From the IMG/VR virus record IMGVR_UViG_3300042542_002108, positions 1-30,807 of that record: a stretch of DNA of 30,807 nucleotides; one strand, written 5' to 3'. Positions 27,697 to 30,807 of this stretch are shown piece by piece (position 1 is the stretch's first letter; the number at the start of each line of letters is the position of its first letter). The DNA comes from a virus. Both the position numbers and the translations under genes were made by a program. The notes below the pieces were generated by a model that saw only the letters and a program-made list of their open reading frames with translations, searched no databases and was not told where the DNA came from.

Positions 27697-27808
27697 CGTT
27701 GGTGGGAGCAGCGGGTTCTGTGATCAGTGTAAGTTTCCCAGATTTCGGGTCAAACAAATAGCTGCCGCCCACTCCGGGATTGGGAACTTCCTTTTCAATC
27801 TTAGCCAT
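27656..27808 (-). CDS. Small late protein (50 aa)
   Basis: This short gene encodes MAKIEKEVPNPGVGGSYLFD, then PKSGKLTLITEPAAPTNDGT, ending in an acidic tail DTEEVSDRED. It fills the gap between the tail terminator and tube genes and overlaps the latter by 41 bp. I recall similar MAKI..EVPNPGVGGSY..DP..G peptides at this place in other siphoviruses, without a known function. Confidence 0.6.
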   Translation of the reverse strand: MAKIEKEVPNPGVGGSYLFDPKSGKLTLITEPAAPTNDGTDTEEVSDRED

Positions 27809-27812
27809 GGTG

Positions 27813-28238
27813 TCACGCGGTAGTTAGAGAAGTCCTGCTTGTGCGATATCGCACCAGGAAGTCTTGGCTAATGATACCCAAAGGCACATCAGCTTCATAC
27901 AGGCTGAAGTCAGTTCGATCAGGCGTCAAGTCAAGCGCATAACCGTTGACAGTCTGATCTGCCATCAACTTGGCATGCACCTGCTGTGTGTACGTGTCTG
28001 AATCGTCGTCAGGGACTGCAGCACGCACAATCGTCGTGATCCGCACCCGCATCGTCCAATCCAATTTGTCGTAGAAGTTAGTGTCGATCGGCTGATCATT
28101 GACAGGCTCGACGATGACAGCAGGCACCTCACCCCGCGCGAGAGGCTCTACACGGCTCCTGTAGACCGTTGCGCCTGTGATCGTGTCAAGATTGCTCTTG
28201 ATGCGAGCCAGGATCAATTCTCGGCGGGTGTCAGCCAT
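27813..28238 (-). CDS. U: Tail terminator protein (gpU-like)
   Basis: The 141-aa product (RELILARIKSNLDTITGATV; YRSRVEPLARGEVPAVIVEP) has the tail terminator pattern: N-terminal helix, then R...P.....PA.VV.P, strands WTMRVRITTIVRAAV and a helix with THxxxAKLMAD-like sequence (TYTQQVHAKLMADQ). It caps the tail tube before head joining, as lambda gpU does. The next gene downstream starts after 4 bp. Confidence 0.75.
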   Translation of the reverse strand: MADTRRELILARIKSNLDTITGATVYRSRVEPLARGEVPAVIVEPVNDQPIDTNFYDKLDWTMRVRITTIVRAAVPDDDSDTYTQQVHAKLMADQTVNGYALDLTPDRTDFSLYEADVPLGIISQDFLVRYRTSRTSLTTA

Positions 28239-28240
28239 GA

Positions 28241-28879
28241 TCAGGCGGAAGCGACTTGGACAACGGTGCAGATCACGCCGGGGATACTCGGGTGAGCGTA
28301 AGGACTGGTGGCTGCTGCCTCAGCGTGAATGTAGGCAGCAACGTTTGATGTTGCCCAGATCAACTCCAAGTAATCACCGGCAACAACTGGCAACACAAAA
28401 TTGACGCAGCCGATCACGTTGCCGTCAACGTTGCCATGCTTTGCGATGATGCTGAATCGGCTGTCGCTAGCCGGCACGTTACCAGCGCTGCCTTCGTTGT
28501 TCTTGCGCAACCAAACGTTGATATCGTGAATGCTGTTGTCCGTATTACTGAATTGAATTGAGAACGTAATGCTGTAAACACCAGCGTGATCAAAAGTAAT
28601 GCGTGAATTTGAAACAACCCGAACGCCTCGACTTCCAGTATTACGCTGTCTCAGATAAATCTCGGTTGGCGTATTGGCAGTTGCGGTTTGCGAGGTCTCG
28701 TCCCAAAACGAACCCCAATAAGCAGGAGCAGAAAAATACGGAAGCCGGCTCCAAGTTGAAACACCATCTCCAATCTTGAGATTATTTGTCTGCGTTTCAA
28801 TGGCGGCTTCACCAGGAAGCAACACAGGATTTAATGCCGCCCAATTCGCTCTGGTGTTGACTTTGAAGACGCTGCTCAT
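28241..28879 (-). CDS. Receptor-type accessory protein with TNF/C1q-like jelly roll
   Basis: The N-terminus (NPVLLPGEAAIETQTNNLKI followed by GDGVSTWSRLPYF) is the trimeric GE..IETDT..LKIGDG.T.W..LPY motif known from phage fibre and Mtd-type proteins. The rest (SGSRGVRVVSNSRITFDHAG-like, VYSITFSIQFSNTDNSIHDI; NVWLRKNNEGSAGNVPASDS; GDYLELIWATSNVAAYIHAE) resembles TNF/C1q-type jelly rolls common on cyanophage virions. It lies between tail terminator and head-tail joining genes rather than with the fibres. It is locally richer in AT. Likely a head or neck decoration, or a host-adhesion protein. Confidence 0.7.
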   Translation of the reverse strand: MSSVFKVNTRANWAALNPVLLPGEAAIETQTNNLKIGDGVSTWSRLPYFSAPAYWGSFWDETSQTATANTPTEIYLRQRNTGSRGVRVVSNSRITFDHAGVYSITFSIQFSNTDNSIHDINVWLRKNNEGSAGNVPASDSRFSIIAKHGNVDGNVIGCVNFVLPVVAGDYLELIWATSNVAAYIHAEAAATSPYAHPSIPGVICTVVQVASA

Positions 28880-28889
28880 GACCCCAAAG

Positions 28890-29171
28890 TCAGACTTTGC
28901 TCAATAGTAGTTCTGAAAAAACACCGTCATCAACAGGGCGATTCTCGCGCACGGTGTAAGACACGGAATCGACCGTAATAGAAGTGCCGCGAGCGGCAGT
29001 GCTGACATCAGAAGTCTTTGCCGTAAGCAAGTACTCCCGAGACAACGCCATACCGCCCGCGATCACATCCATAGGCGAATCCAGAATGCCAAGAAACGCA
29101 GTGCCAGCACCAATTTGGCAGGTAACGCCAAACTCGTTCAGGAAAGCATCTGGCAGTTCAGGAAACGCCAT
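28890..29171 (-). CDS. Head-tail joining protein (gpFII-like)
   Basis: The 93-aa product (MAFPELPDAFLNEFGVTCQI; AGTAFLGILDSPMDVIAGGM; YLLTAKTSDVSTAARGTSIT; VDSVSYTVRENRPVDDGVFS) matches the lambda gpFII type: F...FG......GI.D.P, then L.....D......G..V.V....Y.V......G.....L.L. gpFII-type proteins complete the head so the tail can bind. Its location between capsid and tail genes agrees. Confidence 0.7.
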   Translation of the reverse strand: MAFPELPDAFLNEFGVTCQIGAGTAFLGILDSPMDVIAGGMALSREYLLTAKTSDVSTAARGTSITVDSVSYTVRENRPVDDGVFSELLLSKV

Positions 29172-29176
29172 CAGGA

Positions 29177-29566
29177 TCAGTTGCCGTACTTCTTGCTGTA
29201 AACCAGCGAGACGCCGTACACGAACACAGGGTTGGTGCCAGCTTGAGTACCGACAGCACGCACATAACGGCGCACATCGTTGGAGTTGATGCTGATCTTC
29301 TGGAAGGCAGCAGCAGCGCTAGTCACCTCGGTGAAGGTTTTACCGGTGATGTCAGCCCAAGCAGAGTTGTCTTCAGAATCCTGAAGCTTGACGTTCAGGG
29401 TAGGGGTGGTGCCGCTACCGGCTTCGCAGTCGAGAACCACGATGGCTTCGCCTTCAGCATCGTTCGAGCCTTGCAGATCGAAACCGGTGCCGGTGGCAGT
29501 AGCGGTGCGGGAGTCAGCCGGAAGGAGGCTGGCGATGTAGGTCTTAGACCCCAGGTTGTGGATCAT
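29177..29566 (-). CDS. Putative capsid-associated protein (129 aa)
   Basis: The product (MIHNLGSKTYIASLLPADSR; GFDLQGSNDAEGEAIVVLDC; LNVKLQDSEDNSAWADITGK; ISINSNDVRRYVRAVGTQAG) belongs to a small beta-rich type often encoded just after the major capsid gene in siphoviruses, with VKLQ.S.D...W.DI and RY.RAV...AG. I regard it as a probable head decoration or completion protein; the function is not certain. Start at 29566 is preferred to 29635 because GGAG lies nine bases upstream and the family begins there. Confidence 0.6.
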   Translation of the reverse strand: MIHNLGSKTYIASLLPADSRTATATGTGFDLQGSNDAEGEAIVVLDCEAGSGTTPTLNVKLQDSEDNSAWADITGKTFTEVTSAAAAFQKISINSNDVRRYVRAVGTQAGTNPVFVYGVSLVYSKKYGN

Positions 29567-29792
29567 TGGTCTTTCTCCGTTTGGGAGCGGGTTTGCTTTG
29601 AACAGGATCCGGCTGCTCGTCAGCCGTAACAACAACTTCCTCGATGATGGGAGCGGGAATGGCCTTCTGAATACCGATCAACAGCAGAGCTGATTTTTTA
29701 TCGGTTTCTACGTAGTCACCAACTTTCACCTGCTTGAGGTCAACGATGGTGTCACGCAGCATCTGAATGCGCATTACCCGCTCCGTAATCAT
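29544..29792 (-). CDS. Hypothetical protein (82 aa) after the capsid gene
   Basis: The N-terminal half (MRIQMLRDTIVDLKQVKVGD, then YVETDKKSALLLIGIQKAI) is the small domain QMLRDT.VD...VKVGD.VE.......LL..G.A often seen after capsid genes. The C-terminal half is a Pro/Lys-rich tail. It may be a head-connector accessory. The ATG shares a base with the capsid stop (TGATG). The start could also be the internal ATG at 29774. Confidence 0.55.
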   Translation of the reverse strand: MITERVMRIQMLRDTIVDLKQVKVGDYVETDKKSALLLIGIQKAIPAPIIEEVVVTADEQPDPVQSKPAPKRRKTNDPQPGV

Positions 29793-30807
29793 CAGGACAG
29801 CTTGCAGATGGACTCAGGGTGACGGATGGCCACGTCGTAGTCCTGCATGGCCACCACACGCACGGTGCCGGAAGCGGAACCGGTGTAAGGATCAACCATG
29901 ATGTCCAGACCGCTCCAGAAGCCGATCAGGATGTCGCTGAAGTTAGCGAACACCGCAGTGTTATTCGGCATGGAGTTGGACACGTAAGCCGGGTAACCGT
30001 TGATGGTGTTGTCGGCTTCGTAGATGAAGTTGGCAGTGGTGCCGCTGGCCGACTTTTCGGTGGTCTTCAGAGTTCCACGCAGAGCGGAATTCATCATGTA
30101 GCCGAGGCTGCCCAGCAGGGCGTTGTCGGTGCTGAGCGAAGCTTCAGCGTTCACGTAATCGGTGAAAGCGCTGTAACCGGACTCGGTGTTGATGCCGGTC
30201 ACGTTCAGGAAGCCCAGCGGATACGAAGAAGCACCAGTACCGTTGATGGCCTGATTCTCAACCTCGATAGCAATCTGCTGAGCCAGGTCACGACGAACGA
30301 GGTTCTCGATGTCAATGCTGGACTGCAGGAGCAGACGGCGGCTGTAATCAGTCAGAGCACCGATGGTGCGGGGCTGCATCGTCACCTGATCCACGGTGAG
30401 CTGGGACTCGGTGATCGAGCCGGATTCAGCCACGTGGTACACAGTCGCACCACCGCTTTGACGGGGCAGAGCAACCATGCCTTGCAGGCCGGTCATCACG
30501 GTCGCGCCAGCGGTCTGCATCACAAGAGCTTTGCGGAGCAGATCGATAAAGCTGTCGCTCATCAGATCGGTAGCAACCAGATCACCACCAGCAGAAGCCG
30601 AACCCACGGTCAGGTCACGGCGGCCATAACCCAGCACGTCGGCAGGGATCAGGATGCCACGAGCTTCCTTACCGCTCTTTTGCTGAGCAGCACGGCTGAC
30701 TTCAAGCTCGAAACCAGCAGCACGCTGAGCTTCCTGGCTGTTCGGGTGAGCCAGAGCGTTGATGGCGCGGATGAAGGAGAAATCACGGCGCTCCTTGTCC
30801 GACATGC
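29792..30807 (-). CDS. HK97-fold major capsid protein (N-terminus cut by window edge)
   Basis: At least 337 residues are visible. GDLVATDLMSDSFIDLLRKA, MVALPRQSGGATVYHVAESG and TMQPRTIGALTDYSRRLLLQ, then DIENLVRRDLAQQIAIEVEN, AINGTGASSYPLGFLN and the C-terminal FSDILIGFWSGLDIMVDPYT match the HK97-type capsid: A-domain, E-loop and P-domain. The frame is open to the last base. The residues before GILIPADVLG (DKERRDFSFIRAINALAHPN) look like the scaffold delta region or linker seen when a protease domain is fused upstream, so more of the protein probably lies outside the window. Confidence 0.92.
   Translation of the reverse strand, partial: MSDKERRDFSFIRAINALAHPNSQEAQRAAGFELEVSRAAQQKSGKEARGILIPADVLGYGRRDLTVGSASAGGDLVATDLMSDSFIDLLRKALVMQTAGATVMTGLQGMVALPRQSGGATVYHVAESGSITESQLTVDQVTMQPRTIGALTDYSRRLLLQSSIDIENLVRRDLAQQIAIEVENQAINGTGASSYPLGFLNVTGINTESGYSAFTDYVNAEASLSTDNALLGSLGYMMNSALRGTLKTTEKSASGTTANFIYEADNTINGYPAYVSNSMPNNTAVFANFSDILIGFWSGLDIMVDPYTGSASGTVRVVAMQDYDVAIRHPESICKLS

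Noticed and set aside
1-30807. Integrase, attachment sites, tRNA genes or insertion sequences
   Set aside because: No tyrosine or serine recombinase, transposase, or tRNA-like cloverleaf was recognised on either strand. A temperate lifestyle is neither supported nor excluded by this window.

Overview
This window is almost certainly part of a tailed, siphovirus-type bacteriophage genome with a lambda-like tail. The host is most likely a picocyanobacterium of the Synechococcus/Cyanobium kind. Three signs point to that host. Several small proteins resemble families I know mainly from Synechococcus and its phages (a DUF3310 protein, the MTDYKATLEQW and TPPPDLVQQW types, and the basic 45-aa protein at 14965-15102). 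The fibre and tail genes have cyanophage-like N-termini. A control region near 1.9-2.0 kb carries repeated sites matching the cyanobacterial LexA box. I found no integrase, transposase, rRNA, tRNA or CRISPR array, so lifestyle cannot be read from this window.

Layout. (1) 1-1.68 kb: a small rightward gene with its own promoter and terminator, facing a compact leftward operon of four overlapping genes (membrane-anchored HTH protein, acidic peptide, small protein, DUF7227-like protein). (2) 1.68-2.14 kb: a non-coding control region with a 16-bp-spaced array of GTAC-N4-GTAC operators and a 33-bp tandem repeat. (3) 2.14-2.93 kb: an isolated leftward gene that looks like a virion protein, cut off from the genes upstream of it by a strong terminator. 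(4) 3.0-9.4 kb: one long leftward early operon of about 18 genes, mostly joined by ATGA or TGATG overlaps. It holds a replication-type protein, a PD-(D/E)XK-like protein, a RecB/Cas4-like exonuclease, many small unknowns, a DUF3310 protein, three zinc-ribbon proteins and a RusA resolvase. (5) 9.4-9.57 kb: a divergent operator region rich in TGCTTGC half-sites. (6) 9.57-12.0 kb: a rightward operon with two ribbon-helix-helix proteins, a Sak3-like single-strand annealing protein and small unknowns. (7) 12.0-12.75 kb: two small leftward genes and a rightward HNH nuclease. (8) 12.7-30.8 kb: the leftward late operon. In transcription order it runs: major capsid protein (cut by the window edge), head-tail joining, a C1q-like accessory protein, tail terminator, tail tube, G/GT chaperone with a frameshift site, tape measure, M, L, K, I, J, a self-cleaving fibre, small proteins, holin-like membrane proteins, endolysin, dCTP deaminase.

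How the parts fit. The annealing protein, RecB-like nuclease, RusA and the replication-type protein form a recombination and replication set split over the two divergent early operons. The late operon follows lambda gene order closely. Its notable departures are a Hint (intein-like) domain in the glycine-rich leader of J, an extra N-terminal module on gpL, and a jelly-roll receptor-type gene among the head-tail joining genes. Several short genes (194-334, 1323-1451, 10503-10682, 14552-14689, 14965-15102, 27656-27808) were found by reading the sequence directly. All family assignments rest on motif recognition by eye, with no database search.
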